The translations under genes and the position numbers were made by a program. The notes beneath the pieces were generated by a model that was not told where the DNA came from, did not search any database, and worked only from the letters and a program-made list of their open reading frames with translations. A stretch of DNA of 64,000 bases from Chamaea fasciata (Eukaryota > Chordata > Aves > Passeriformes > Sylviidae): the NCBI GenBank assembly GCA_029207755.1, contig JARCOQ010000006.1, forward strand, positions 27,796,522 to 27,860,521, in the 5' to 3' direction. Of this stretch, positions 36,925 through 49,922 are shown one piece after another (the stretch's first letter is position 1; each line of letters begins with the position of its first letter).

Positions 36925-39900
36925 CTGCAGGAAAAGAAACATGGAATCAAAGTGATGCTTATTCCCAGTGATGTGTTGTTTCAAACAACCAGCTGCCTGC
37001 AGCTGAGCTCATCAAGATGCCAGTGACTGGTACTTAGGTAAACCCATGCTTTCACATCAAATGCCAGAGGTGCTTTCTTATCATCTACAAATTTTTGACA
37101 TGCAGCCTTGATAACTGAAAGTTCATACACAGAATAGAGGAAAAATGATTAAAGCTGAGATGAAACAATGGGAGACAGAAAAAGGCAAATGCAAGCTTCC
37201 CTATCAGACATCAGAAGTGTAAACTAATTCAAGCTAGCTTTATTTAAAATAAATATGCAATCTCCATCAATGTTCTAATATCTCACATTAAAGAAAAAAG
37301 GCCAGAAAATGCCAAAACTCTATGAAAGAATGAAAAAAAAAGCCTTGAATCTCCTTAGCTGTTAATTAAGCTATTTAAAAGTTTGACACTGTTTCATTAG
37401 TGAGATATGGCTTGAAATGAAAGCAAGTCAAGATGTGTGGAGACCATACTGCCTCCTTTTCTTAGGAGATTAATGAAGTAAACAACTGGGAGAGTGAGGG
37501 GGAGGAAACAATGTTGGCAGAGAGCTGAAAATTTACTACAGCTCTGAAGCAGCAAACACATATATATTATTTACTGTACTCCACAGATTCCTGACTGTCA
37601 TACAGGTCTTGATCTGGCATTCCTTGCACAGCTGAAACTCCCACCCAAAGCTGCTGGTTCTTCAGGGCACACAGAAATACAAGGTTAATCTATGAACAGA
37701 CTGCTGCAGTTGCACACAATTTTCCTCATCCAAATAATTGTCTTTGAATTTTTAAATTTCTAGAGACTGGGAAGAATGAGCTGAAATGAAGAAAAAGAAC
37801 TGATTTTAATTTCTAGAAAGGTATTTTCTATACTAACAGAAAATTAACTCTATGAATTCCAAGAAATTAATTAATTTCCTATAACAACAGAAATTAATTC
37901 TATGTCCTCATTTTCATATTATCATAGAATGGTTTGGGTTGAAGGAACTTCAAGTTAATATAGTTCCAAGCCCTCTGCTATGGAGATGGACACCTTCCAC
38001 TAGACCAGGTTTCTCTAAGACCTATCCAACCTGGCCTGGAACACTTCCAGGGACAGGTTATCCACAGCTTCTACAACTGCCTCAGGAACACAAATTATGA
38101 CATATTCTAGAAAATGCTTAGAATTCTGTATTTTCTACAGAAAACTGCGATTTTAGCAAAGCAATTGGCAAAGGTTCACTGACAAATCTCCCATATTAAA
38201 TGTGCGCTACGTGGGAACGCTCCATCTAGGCAACTTTTCAGAACTCTTGTACTACACCCAATTGATTCACAGGTCTCCCCTTCACCACTTTAAGCAGAAA
38301 GTGCAAGTAAAGCAGGTGAGCACATTCAACATGTATTCTTCAGCAGTGCTGATGCAAGATTTTCCACTGGGAAAGTTGTATCTTAAAATGTACACAAGAA
38401 AACGTGTGAGAACTTAAGTGAGAGAGGTGACTTGAAAGAACCTGATAGTCTGCAAAAGACCATTTTTTTAATGCTTAACCTATGCAACTGCTGGCTTTGT
38501 TGTTGCTGCTGCCAGGGGGGGCCTGCAAAGGACAATGGTATATTGTTTTTCAGTAAGGACAGTTGTCCTTTCAATAGGTGTGGCTGGCCTTGCTCTCACT
38601 GCTTCTCTCTCACATGTGGTCCTTTTGATGTTAAGACAGGACATGCTGTTACAATAGAAACTTCTTGTAAGTTTAGAATATCTAGGCAGGGAAATGGTAG
38701 CACAGGTAGGACATGTCCTCCGAATGCAAGCAATTTATTAAGGGATTTACGTCTCAGCATAAGAAACCCACAGACCCATGTATTCAGCTGAGATTTTTGT
38801 CTCAGTTGTAAAAAAGACTGGAAGTACAGTTCCAGCTCCATATTCCAGGAAAATCTTGGCATCTCCATTAGCACAGAAAAAAAAAAAAAGAAGGAATAAA
38901 AAAAGAAAAAATAAAAGGAAATTTAATTTCTGAACAGGCAAAGAAAAGTTTTGCCAAGTGCAGCTTTCGAAAGTGCTATTATCATCTCATATTGCCAATG
39001 CAGCTGCAAATCAAAGCTAAACAAGATCATTTTTCAAGGAGGTCAGCTCAGCATTTTCTGTAATTTTCAGCAGTTATTCACTGTAAATAATGAACTTTTT
39101 ATGCTTGCTCTTACAAGCAGCAGCTGGAGTTTGCTTTGTAAAAATGAAGAGGCAGTTATGAGTGCATAATAATTTTACTACAACGAAAATAATTTCAAGT
39201 GGTGTGAGGGCAAATTCTGAACAACAATATAGATATATAAAAAAGGATGTCCCACTTTAAAACAAACTTCTATATGTCACTCTGCATCAGAGTGTAAGAA
39301 CTGTATGTCAAACCTGCAGGTTTCTAGTAGGTTGGAGAGGCAATGAAGACAACAGTTCTAATTGAGCAAAACCTTGTAAAAGCAGACACACAAAATGAAT
39401 TCATCCCAGAGAAGGACCAGGGACTGCAGGAGACAGCCACTCCTCTGAGGAGGACAACAGACTGTACGCTCTTTTTTCCTTCACAGTAAGCCTGTGTTTC
39501 ACTCCAAACCAAACCATCCTGAAAAAAGACACAGGACCTGAGAATCATGAGGAAAACAGAGGTATCCATGCATATGCAGAATTTCCTACTACTGGTCCAT
39601 TAGGAGAGTTGGCCAGTGGAGCTGTACTCAGCTTTTGTATTTCTCCAAGACTGGGCTTCTAACAGTGGCTGACTATGTTCCTTTCTGTTTTAATCAGAGG
39701 GAACGTACCACAGTACTAACCTTTACATTTGTTCTATGATGATGTTTGGAAGATTCAGACTAAAACAGAAACCTGAAACAAATTCAAAACTCCTGCATGC
39801 TTCAGGGTCTCATTGGGTTTGGTACATTTATGTGTGTGGTGCAGAGCAGAGAGCAGCCAGTCCCTGAAAGTTACCTTACGTAGTGCAACTTCAGTGATGC

Positions 39901-39979
39901 CCCTGAATCTCATTTATTGGTGAACATTACATCTTATTGTCCAAAGGTAGCTGGGGGAGGACTGAGTTCAGGTGCCTAC
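36925..39979 (-). other. DLC1: DLC1 intron 2
   Basis: 3.05 kb between the two main SAM exons. It contains the truncated CR1 at 37921-38095 and a short A-rich patch near 38877-38919; otherwise it is unique. Confidence 0.85.
37921..38095 (-). mobile_element. CR1 LINE 3' end, severely truncated, minus orientation
   Basis: Starting ATCATAGAATGGTTTGGGTT on the plus strand, this is the reverse complement of a CR1 3' end: the ATTCTATGAT terminus, then the GGTCTTAGAGAAACCTGGTC segment, to about the CTCAGGAACAC edge. It is about 175 bp long, in DLC1 intron 2, in the same orientation as the gene. Confidence 0.92.
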
Positions 39980-40051
39980 CTTCATAAAGCTGCGCATACT
40001 GCGGGAACCCAGCAGCCCGCAGCCAGTCACAAGCTTCCTTGGCCTCGATTT
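39980..40051 (-). CDS. DLC1: DLC1 coding exon 2 (SAM domain, residues 5-29)
   Basis: This 72-nt exon has a TTTCAG acceptor and a GAAG|GTAGGC donor. It encodes IEAKEACDWLRAAGFPQYAQ followed by LYE, the first helices of the SAM domain. The DLC1 SAM domain is reported to bind EF1A1 and to influence membrane-protrusion targeting. It is also the point at which longer isoforms started from distant upstream promoters would splice in, so it should be common to long and short transcripts. Phase is 1 on both sides. Confidence 0.96.
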
Positions 40052-41220
40052 CTGAAAGAGGACAGAAACAAATCACCCTCTGATTAGTGATCTAAAGAGA
40101 AAAAACTTCCTCTCCACCACTTCTACTACCCCCACTGCAAAAAAAGCTGAAAGGTTTCCAGAAACTTCGAACTGAGACATACATTTGCTTATCCCAGCTT
40201 GCTTTTCTTCTCAATATCAAACATATCTTAGACTCTGGAAAGCCACTAATGCTCAGCTGCTATTTATCAACAGCTCATCATTTTAATAGTAAGAGAAACT
40301 GGCACGAAGGAAAACTGCATCAGTTACGAATTATCCTCTACAGCATTTGCTAGCACTAGAAAAAACAATCTGCAGTCAACATGAGCAGCGTTTGCTCAGC
40401 AAATCTTATGGTCCTCTTGGCACAACCACCTTGTCTTGACAGAAATTCCTTGCAGAGCTTGCATTACTGTGCACTTTAACACCTTGTAGATAGTACTGAC
40501 AAACTTAAGCCCAGGAACAACTCACACAATGTACTGCAGCTCACTCAAGCACATATTTCTACCCAACAAGAACCTAGTTTACAAGGAAGTCTGTAAGGTA
40601 TTTATGAGTTACTTGATGTATTACAGGAAGGTTTCCCTCACTCTGCCCTAAACAGCATGTCACAGACTGAAATTATTTACACATATATATGTTACATTGA
40701 AAGAAAGGAATACTAGTCTGTGAATAAACCACATATAAATGCATTTGTTACTTAATACAAGTAGACATAAAGAACATGTTATCCTATTAGCTCCAACTAG
40801 AAAATATAAAATATACTTAGGGTATGCTCCAAGTGTTGAAGATATGGATTGAGCTAATTATGTTCTTCCAAAAATTCAATAAAGTTACTGGGAATTTAGC
40901 TCCCTGCTTAGAACTGATCAAACAAACAATGAGAAATCAGAAACTATTAAAGTTTGTCTGGCTTTGGTTATATTCACTGTTCCTGACAGATCAGGAAACA
41001 AAAGCTTCATTATGCACAACTCAGTACCCAATTTTGCCACCTACTTGGAGAGGATACTGTAGCTACCTGCTGCAGAAACCATGCACAAAAGGGCCTGCAC
41101 AAAATTGCTCCAAATACAGGTTACTACATATAGGGCATTGAGAAGCCAAATACAATGTAAGTAAAATATCACAAGATTTTGTCACACTGTGAAATATTCC
41201 CAGTGAGATACAGGTACACA

Positions 41221-41283
41221 AAATTGGATGAAATTGGATGAAATGGCTAGCACATTTTAATGTCTTCCCCCCCCCCCCCCCCC
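41221..41283. repeat. Short tandem AAATTGGATG copies followed by a C17 run
   Basis: Two adjacent copies of AAATTGGATG and a partial third precede 17 consecutive C (41267-41283) in DLC1 intron 1. The C run is a G run on the gene's sense strand. Confidence 0.85.
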
Positions 41284-42387
41284 TTTTCCAAATTGCTACA
41301 ATAATGTTTAAAATATTTGTGCTTTGCCAGACTACTCTGCTAAGACACATATCCAAACCAAGGGGTTAAGGTGAGCCAAAACACAATATTCCAGATAAAT
41401 AAACATTTAAAAATCCACTCCTGTTGAAGTCAGGACAAGCAGGCATTTGTGCAACTTGTGTTTGCTTCACCTTTGGGTTATGGGACCACATGAGAACAAG
41501 CACGTACAGACATACTGACTTAGCTACTGATTAAGAAAAGGCATTCTTCAATTCCAATTGCAAACTATTATAAAGTTTTGCTTAAGTAGTATTTCAATTT
41601 CGGTATGCTAAGGAAATATGTGGGAAATTTAATAAAGAAGAAAAAAAATCTAAAATAGATTTGAAACTTGTACAGCTAGGATAAAGCAAGAATAAACAAG
41701 ATGATAGGTTAATACTTCAGAAGTGATTAAAATAGCAAAGCAAAAATCTGCAACTTATTTTTAAGGGTACTTAAAATAAAATGCAGTATCTTATAGGTCA
41801 CATTCTGCAGAATTGTCTGGATTTAATGAGAATTTTACTTGATTTAAAACCAGGAAAAAAAATTATCCTCAACAACAAGCATTTGCCAAAAAATGCAAGG
41901 AGATGCTTGCAGTGCAATTGAAAGAAGTGCCAGATTCCTTACTAACACAGGCACTCTTCAATGTGTTTAAATATTTGTTCACAGGTCCTTTACTGAGCAC
42001 CCCAGGTGTATGACCTGTAAATTATTTCTAGAGCTAGAAAATGATGAATATGCATTCACTGAACTTTTATTACCATTCTCTATAGAGGCTTGCTCTGCCT
42101 CTTCTGCAAATGTATATGCCAGTTATGTCGAAGTTACATTTTATGGGCACCCACTGGTCACATGCCTTTGGGATTTTCAGAGCATATTTGCTTTCAAAAT
42201 ACCTTTGTGAATCCCCAAGAAGTTAAGGCAATGAAACACCTGAGTTTTTCCTATCTGTCCACAAGGATTGCGGGGAACAATAAAACACAAGTGCACCTGT
42301 CCATCAATTAGGTGATGTAAATGCCTGGGGTTGGGTACAAGACAGTGCTAAGCGCTTAAGAGCTATATTTGCCCCATTTTCATAGGG

Positions 42388-42472
42388 CAAGTTGTAAGTC
42401 CTGTTGCAGGCCCTGGGAGGGCAAAGGGTTGCCAAGTTCTGTTGCAAGCCCTTGAAAGGGTGAAGGGTTTGG
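42388..42472. repeat. Imperfect 45-bp tandem duplication
   Basis: Two copies share CAAGTT, CTGTTGCAGGCCCT (second copy CTGTTGCAAGCCCT) and a GGG...AAGGGTT end, offset by 45 bp. They lie in intron 1 and create a shadow minus-strand ORF. Confidence 0.75.
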
Positions 42473-43749
42473 AGTACTGTCTTGAACAGGGGGCCAGGGA
42501 GTGCCCTGAGGCCAGGGCTCTCTCCCTGTCATCTCCACCCACACAAAGCACAGGTAAGAGAGGGACATGATGGTACTGGAGACAGAGTGGAGGTGGGACC
42601 TAAAAGAGTAGCTCCTTTTGTTCAACTCCAGTTGGCCAAACTCAGGATTCCTCCTTGACTGTTCTCCTGTGTGGTGTGACCAGGCAAAAGGAAAGGTAAT
42701 TTTTCAACCCAGCTTCCCTATCTCAACCTTGTTGGCTACTGATGAGCCAGAGTATAAACAAAACTGTGTATGTATGCGAAATTCAGGCAGAGCAAAATAT
42801 AGTCAGAGGGAGAATCCAGCCCAAGGTACACTGAATAAGCACAGAAAGCCGAATACACTGAACAAGCTTCCTCACACTAAGAGATACAAATTTAAACAGC
42901 TGAGAGCTTGTCTAGGTAAAAAGTTCATTACTGCAGCTTAACTAGAATCTGTGTCTGAGAATAAAACACACTGGCTAAACCTGAGTTTCTGGCCAAATCA
43001 TTTAAACTACCCTAGAGAAAGAAGCTCATTCCCACAATTTTCAAATTCCAGCTCAGCAGCATTAGCCCTGGGACTCTTGGTTTGCTAGCTGCCAGTTTCA
43101 TATCCAAGTGGACATGAGAATATTTATGTGCAAGTCCTTGTCATCCTGATCAATGGCAAACAAGGTAATATGAGAGACAAAAAAAATAATAAGAAGAACA
43201 GGTCGTCCAGAATCGAATTTTCCAACTACTTCTAAAAACATTTAGAAGGGACAGAGCATTCAATAGGCTTTGTTCAGTATCCCAGGGGACGTAGGTTACA
43301 GATAATTATCGGAGCTAGGAACTCACTGTCAAGCATAGCATTTGTTTGGCTGGGGCCAGCTGATAGCCACAGGGAGGAGAGGAAACTTGCAGAGAACTCT
43401 ACAGTGCTTTCCAACCTATTTTAGGAAAGTCCTACTTCAGCCACAATTTGCAAAGCAATTTCTGATGAAGTCCTGGCAGCTGAACTGATAAGTTACTGCA
43501 GGTAAAGGACTGGTCTCACTCCCTCCTTCCCACTCCATCCCTGCAGTGCCACTTCCTTTCTGAATCAAACATCCTTGCCAGTTAAAACCTTTACAATAAA
43601 GTACCATTCAGTATAATTCCAAGCAAAAAAAGTATGTGCAGCTTTTCAGATGTGCATCCTGTGCCCTCCTCCAGCAGCAGCAGGCTCTTGTATGAAAAAC
43701 CGCTGGCAAGAAAGAAATTGCGCTATTATTTTTAAATGTCCTGACACAA

Positions 43750-43850
43750 ACCTCCCCCTCCCCCCCAAAAAAAAAATGAAAAACCTCTTAGAAAGTAAAA
43801 CAAAACAAAATAAAAAACCCCACCCAAATTCCCCAAAACCCCCAAAAGAA
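43750..43850. repeat. A/C-rich low-complexity tract
   Basis: Runs of C and A (CCTCCCCCTCCCCCCC, then A10, then AAACAAAACAAAATAAAA and CCCC blocks) in intron 1. Similar tracts recur elsewhere in the window. Confidence 0.8.
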
Positions 43851-46800
43851 GTACAATGAAGTCTTTATTCTTGGTGTTGTGTAAGCAAACAACAGGCAAA
43901 TGTGTTAAAGAGGAAACAGGAAATTTTTATTGGAAACAGCTTCATTTGTTAGTCTGTTTTACAAAGCAGTCCTCCATGCTCAAATCAAGGGTAGGAGTTC
44001 CTTTTGTGTATGGTTGGGAACCATTAGTACTTATTTACCCACTTCCAGAGGGATTAGGAGAACTCAATTCTTCCCCAGAGTAGTAAAAGAAAACGGGAAA
44101 GTCTAACTTCCTTTTTCGTTAAACTCTGGTTAATCTTGATTCCTGGCCTTGTAAGTTTGCAAATTTAGACCTTCAGAGCAAAAATATCTCAATTAACACC
44201 TTGTTTGAAACTGCAGTTGTAGAAGGGAGAACTGTAAGATGCCTACAGTTTTTTTTGCTTCATGATACCGTCTCTCCCATAGAAAAGAAAAAACACACAG
44301 TGATGGTGCAATAATGTTTTCAGAAAAAAATCATCACAGCAGTCCAGTTAAGACAGCAACAACATTTACTTTCATTCTTCTTTTTTGCTTCCATGAAGTA
44401 ACATGCAATTTAAACACTAGCTCTTTCAGGGTCTTCAGGACAAGGTGCAAAGCAGATGTATCTTTGTACAGTCATGCATTGACTCAATTTTCACCTAAGT
44501 GCTAAACACCTTACGAGCAGTTTTTCTAAGCAGATGTTTTCGTCTTGCAGAAGAAGACACCTTTACAGTCATATTATCACCTCTACACATCAGTTCTACT
44601 CATGTCACCTTTTGGCTCTGTTAAGAGAGCAGTTGTAAAAATCTGTAGCGAGACTGGTAAAATCAGCAGTGTCAAAATCAAATTTCAGAAAAAAGATGGG
44701 CTTCACTTTTGAAGGTTCACTTCAATGTCACACATAACAACTCATCTTTTTGAGCTTCTTAATTGCATCTTGGTCTTAATTTTTAAGTAAGTTATTCTAG
44801 TTGAAATTCACTATTTGACTCTTCTCTTAGAAGAGAAAAAACAAACTTGTGTAAAATTGAATTCAAAATCATCTTCCTGAACTAGCTTGCAGGAGAGGGT
44901 GTCCCATACAGTGTAGAGAATGATTCCAGATTTTCATGAAAGCTGGAGATGAACACACTATCACCTTATTTTAATGTCTAAAACTCCATAAGCCATCTGC
45001 ATGTTTACAAAGACACAGAGGAGCACACATAGCACACAGACCACAAAGGATTCCTCCCCACCCAGGACTGAGGGTCCAGTTTAATGGCTGCAAATGGCTG
45101 GCATGCTCTTTCTCTGTGTAAAAAATTATCTCTCCCTACATGTCACGTCTCTGTAAAACTTTGCAAAATTTTTGTTCAACTCAGAAACGCTGTCCTGAGC
45201 TATTAAGAAACTTGAGATCATTCAGGATCATATTTTTTAAGACCAGCTGTTGTATATGTGAGAAATATTCTTGTTTGGATAGAATTCCACAGCCCAAGTA
45301 CATGTAATCATTTTTCCTAGTGCTTGAATTGCATCCCTGACATGTGAATTGTGGTCCCAACATTAGACCTGATCATACTATCCAACCACTCAGTCCATAG
45401 ATACATGAACACAGATGTGAAATCTGAGACAAACCGGGGAAATAACTGCACTGTGGCAGCTGTCTACAAATGAGCTGTCTAGGCATTGAAAATGATAAAT
45501 CAGTTCTGTGTAATGTCATACGCCTGCAGCGCTTTAAAGTTGGGACAGTATGACTGACTTCCTAAGAGTAAGTCTGTTATGGGTCCATGGCCTCAGATGG
45601 TTTTCACTTTGAAGATATGCTTGGAAATAATTAAATTCCTTCTCCTAAGTCTGTTTTTTCTCAAACCTGTATTGTTAAATATTTCTTAGGCAGTATCATT
45701 AACGTACTGCTCCACACCTTTCAAGAAAGCAGCACATAGCAAGGACTACAGATAGCAAAAATAGTGAAGAACAGCATTTTATAAGGATAATGCTCTCAAA
45801 CACAAATTTGGGAGGTTTGTCAATAAATGTTCTACCACTGAAAACTACAGCATTCTGCAAATCCCATTAAAAGCTCTTGCCAAATTTCTAACACATTTGG
45901 AATTTCTTCTACTTCTAAGAGAACAATCTAATCTTACGCAACTCTTCTAGAATAACAGTCTAACAAATTCAGTCCATGAAGGATGCATTTCTAGAAGAAC
46001 ACTAGGATCAAGAGAATGCAGAGCACAGCTTTTGAACTGATTCTGAGCATGCAGGTTTTAAAGTGAAAGCTAACAACCTTCCCAAGAGAGTAACTTTTCT
46101 CCTTTCACCTTCAAAGTGCAAGTTACATTTTGCAATTGCAGCTGCCTTTTTTGATGTGCTCCTGTACTTCACTGTGCTTCCATTTACCTTCTACAGTCAA
46201 ATGATACATGCTGTGACCTCCACTTACTAGTGCCTGCCTCAGCAATCAATTTAAGCCAGAATGGACGCATGTGCAATTTTAAGAAAATACCTCTTATTAA
46301 AAACTTTCAGAGGGATGGGGAGAGGGGAACTCACAAATTCTTGAGGGAAACCATATATGACACCAAACACATACACTGCTTTGTAGTCATAAAACCCCTA
46401 GAAACTGTGATGAACGTTACTCAGATATTCCACAACTATATGATGAGGACTAAAAAAATACTCTTTGTGTTGTCTCCTGCTGGCTTTGGGTTAAACAAGG
46501 GACTGACTGGCTTTTTCAAGCTACAGACCCTTGAAGCAAGACAGTAATTATGCAGTTGATGTTATGTATAAACCACAGGACACTGGGAGAAGAAACAGAG
46601 TATGTTTGGAATTTGTGTGGGAACAGATGAAGAAGTAAGGAAACAGATGTTTAAGATCATATATTGATGTTTTCTCTGAAAAAAAAAAAAAGCAGGAAGC
46701 TTGAACACCCTTTTTTTTTTGGTCAGCAAAACTTCTGAAAAAAGCAAATGGTTTACTTCCACTGATAGGATTTAAGTTTGTTTATTTCCTTATTGATGAA

Positions 46801-49800
46801 AGCTACATTAAAAAAAAATTAAAAAATAATGTGACTGGTTTCCAAAATGTCTACAGAGGTGTATTATGTTGGCTGCATGTATTTTCCCTTCTTCCCAACT
46901 ATACCAAATTACAGAATATAGTGCTTTTAATTGCTCACTAATACTCTTGCTAGCACAGCGAGCACAATGGTGCCTTTGTGGCTCAAAATGTAATTATTAA
47001 ACTTGGACCTCTTTTTCACAGTCAGCCTATCAAAATCACTTCAGAACTTTTTCAACTCAAAACATAAAAAGAGAAACAACATTTGTTGAAAATATTTCAA
47101 ACGTTTAGAGATTGAGCCAGCACTTGTTTAAATCAACAGGAGCATCCATAAATATCAGAGGACTTAACTAGGACTTTCCCAGTGCGGATCTGTGGGCCTC
47201 TAAAACCCAACAAAACTTTTGCAGGAATGAATGGGGTCAGTTTCACTATTTTTAGCATGGGGAGAAACCCAGGTTTTCATCAGAGCACAAGGAAGGACAG
47301 TGCTCAGTGGCAGGAGGTCAGAGAGGGCACAATCACCACTTCTAGAGCTTGCCCTGGCTGGCAAGAAGAGGTCCTTCCCTCTGTCACGAGGATCAGGCAC
47401 AGCTGATTAGCTCTGAAAAGCACCAAATCAACATAATGTCAGGATCTAATAAAGGGCTACTGAAAGAAAGGATATTTCCCATGTGTCTGTCAAACCCTTT
47501 CCCTATACACTCTGGAACAGATTGCAATTACTGCTATTTTCACACCATTAAATATGCTTCCAGCTGGCCAAAAGTTAGCTGCTTTACTTCGTAACTTCTA
47601 GAAGACTTTGCGAAAGCATCTTCTAGAACACAAAAGAATCATCACAACTCCTGTTTTACATTGCAAGTTAATAATTTATTTCTAAATAGGGGGGTTTTTT
47701 TTGTTTGTTTTATTGATGCTTTGGGTATTTATTTTTTCCTTTTTCCCTTTTTCTTTTTCATTTTGAGCACATACAGGAGAATTAGGAAAGAAATTTAAAA
47801 ACCAATGTGATCTGAAGATAAAAACTAACTTTGTTTAATAGGAAAACTACAGCTTGATGTGACAGTATTCCTATCAAATAACAACTCTTTTTATAAGTTA
47901 GAGATGGTCTTCTCTCATCTTGTTTTTAAGAAGGTTCACAGATGAAGAGGAACAAGATGTCAAGTGACTTAAAAAACCCTCAAGAAATAATTGGGCACGT
48001 GGGTTATTTATCTGGCCTGCTTAACACAGGGTGGTCTTGGAGGAGGATTATTTGGGGCAGAGAAAGCAGTTAGTCAAATCCTCTGATGGAGGTCATGTTG
48101 ACAGATTCCAGAGTGAGAAACAAATCCTCCTCCAAAGAGTGGGAAACAGAAGATGACTTTAACCTTCTCTTCTCTCAGAAATTACTTGGTTAGCATGACC
48201 TTAGAGAACATACTGCAGGGCAAACATTAACCATTGCTACTCCCAAGGCCAGCATTAATATCCTCCAATTGCCCCCTGTCTGCAAGTTCATGGTGTGCAG
48301 AGCTCAGCTCAAAGGCTCATTCAGCTCCAGAGGGAGGCAAAAGTGAGAAGGTCCAGCATGATGGATACTTCACCTAATAAAGGCAAAAAATGTGGGCTAC
48401 CTGTTCAGATCTAGGAAATAACAATGCTGTAAGAATTGATCTGAGCTGGCTCAATGGTTCATACAAAAGGAAATAGATTTTCTAGACAGTGACTTCTTTG
48501 AGCTTGTTAAGCCTCAACCTGAAAACGATCCACACATGTAGGAAGAACTGTATGGAAGAATGTCTTCCTTTACATCATAACCATTTACGTAACCCAACCT
48601 TAATGATGATCCAGTCCCAAACTACATCCTGTGTGAATGATACAACACTAGATACAAAATAACAGTGGCAGTGAACAGCCCAGCATAAAGCTAATTGCAT
48701 CACAGACAAACACCTTCTTCCCTGACGCAGAATTCAAGATATAAACATGGATTTTTCCAAAGCAAATATTGATTATTTGCTATGAACGTCCTGTTTTCAC
48801 ATATTAGAGACAGTTACAGTATTGTCTGTGATACTGCACCCTTGAAAATGCTTCTCTCAGTACAAGATCTAATGGTCACATTTTGTATGGACGGAAGAAG
48901 AAGGAAAGTTAAAACAGATCATGAAGCTTTACCCTGAAAAGTATCTCGTATCTTATGCGCACAAGAAATCTGTTCTTAGAATTCATGGAGAACAGAGGGA
49001 AGGGTGGTCAGCAGAGCATCCAATTCTATGCGTCCACAGGGTCACAGAGGGAATATCCCCAAAACATAAAACTGCTAGTGGAGGGTGGGGCATGCATTTT
49101 CGTTAATCCTGAAATTTCAGTAAATTACAAGGACAGGTCTGGGAAGGTCAAACTGTATCCACCACTGGCTTCAGCAAATGTCTTTCATACATCTCAGGAA
49201 TCATTCTTAGTACAGACTACCGTTTTTGAATAGAAAGATTTAGACAACTGTAAAGTAAATATATTTAAACCGAAATCTACAGAACTCTGCACTCTTTTAG
49301 ACTTTAAAGAAATGCCCCACAAGAAACAAGTGAGCCATCCTATTGTGTCTTTATTAGGAGAGAGACAAGATAAAATTATTTCCTGATCTTGTCTCACGTA
49401 CCACAGTCCTTCCCAAGGGAAACAAATACTAGACAGTATTTGAAAGAATATTCATCCTAAGAAATAAAAATGCTTGTCATGCTCGTCTAAAGGCACCAAA
49501 GTAGTTCAGAATGGTCTATAGTATTACCTGTAACTTTCAGATAATGAAACTCAGTGAATTATAGCTATCTGGCCAAGTCATTCTCAACTCTCTTTTGGTT
49601 CTGCCAGTTTTGCCAATGGTAGATCTAGCAGATCTACTGACTTCAAAGATGCTGGGTGGGATAGGGTAGCACTGTCAGCAAGAATGGCAGAACAAGTGTC
49701 CAGTAAAGAGAACCAGAAAGTTCCAATCACAGCCCAGTCCTGTGCCCCTTTCATGAGAATTGCTCATCACTGAAGACGGAATTTGTTTTTTCCCTTGAAC

Positions 49801-49827
49801 AGCAGAAGGAGGGAAAGTAGATGAGAA

Positions 49828-49922
49828 AATTAAAAAACAAAACAAAACCGACAAAAAAAAAAAACCCACCAAAGAAACCCAGGAAAAAAACTTGGCAAAA
49901 AACTTTGGAAATTAAAAAAACA
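49828..49922. repeat. A/C-rich low-complexity tract
   Basis: AAACAAAACAAAACC-type sequence with an A12 run and CCCACC in intron 1. Overlapping minus-strand Phe-rich ORFs are artefacts of this composition. Confidence 0.75.
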
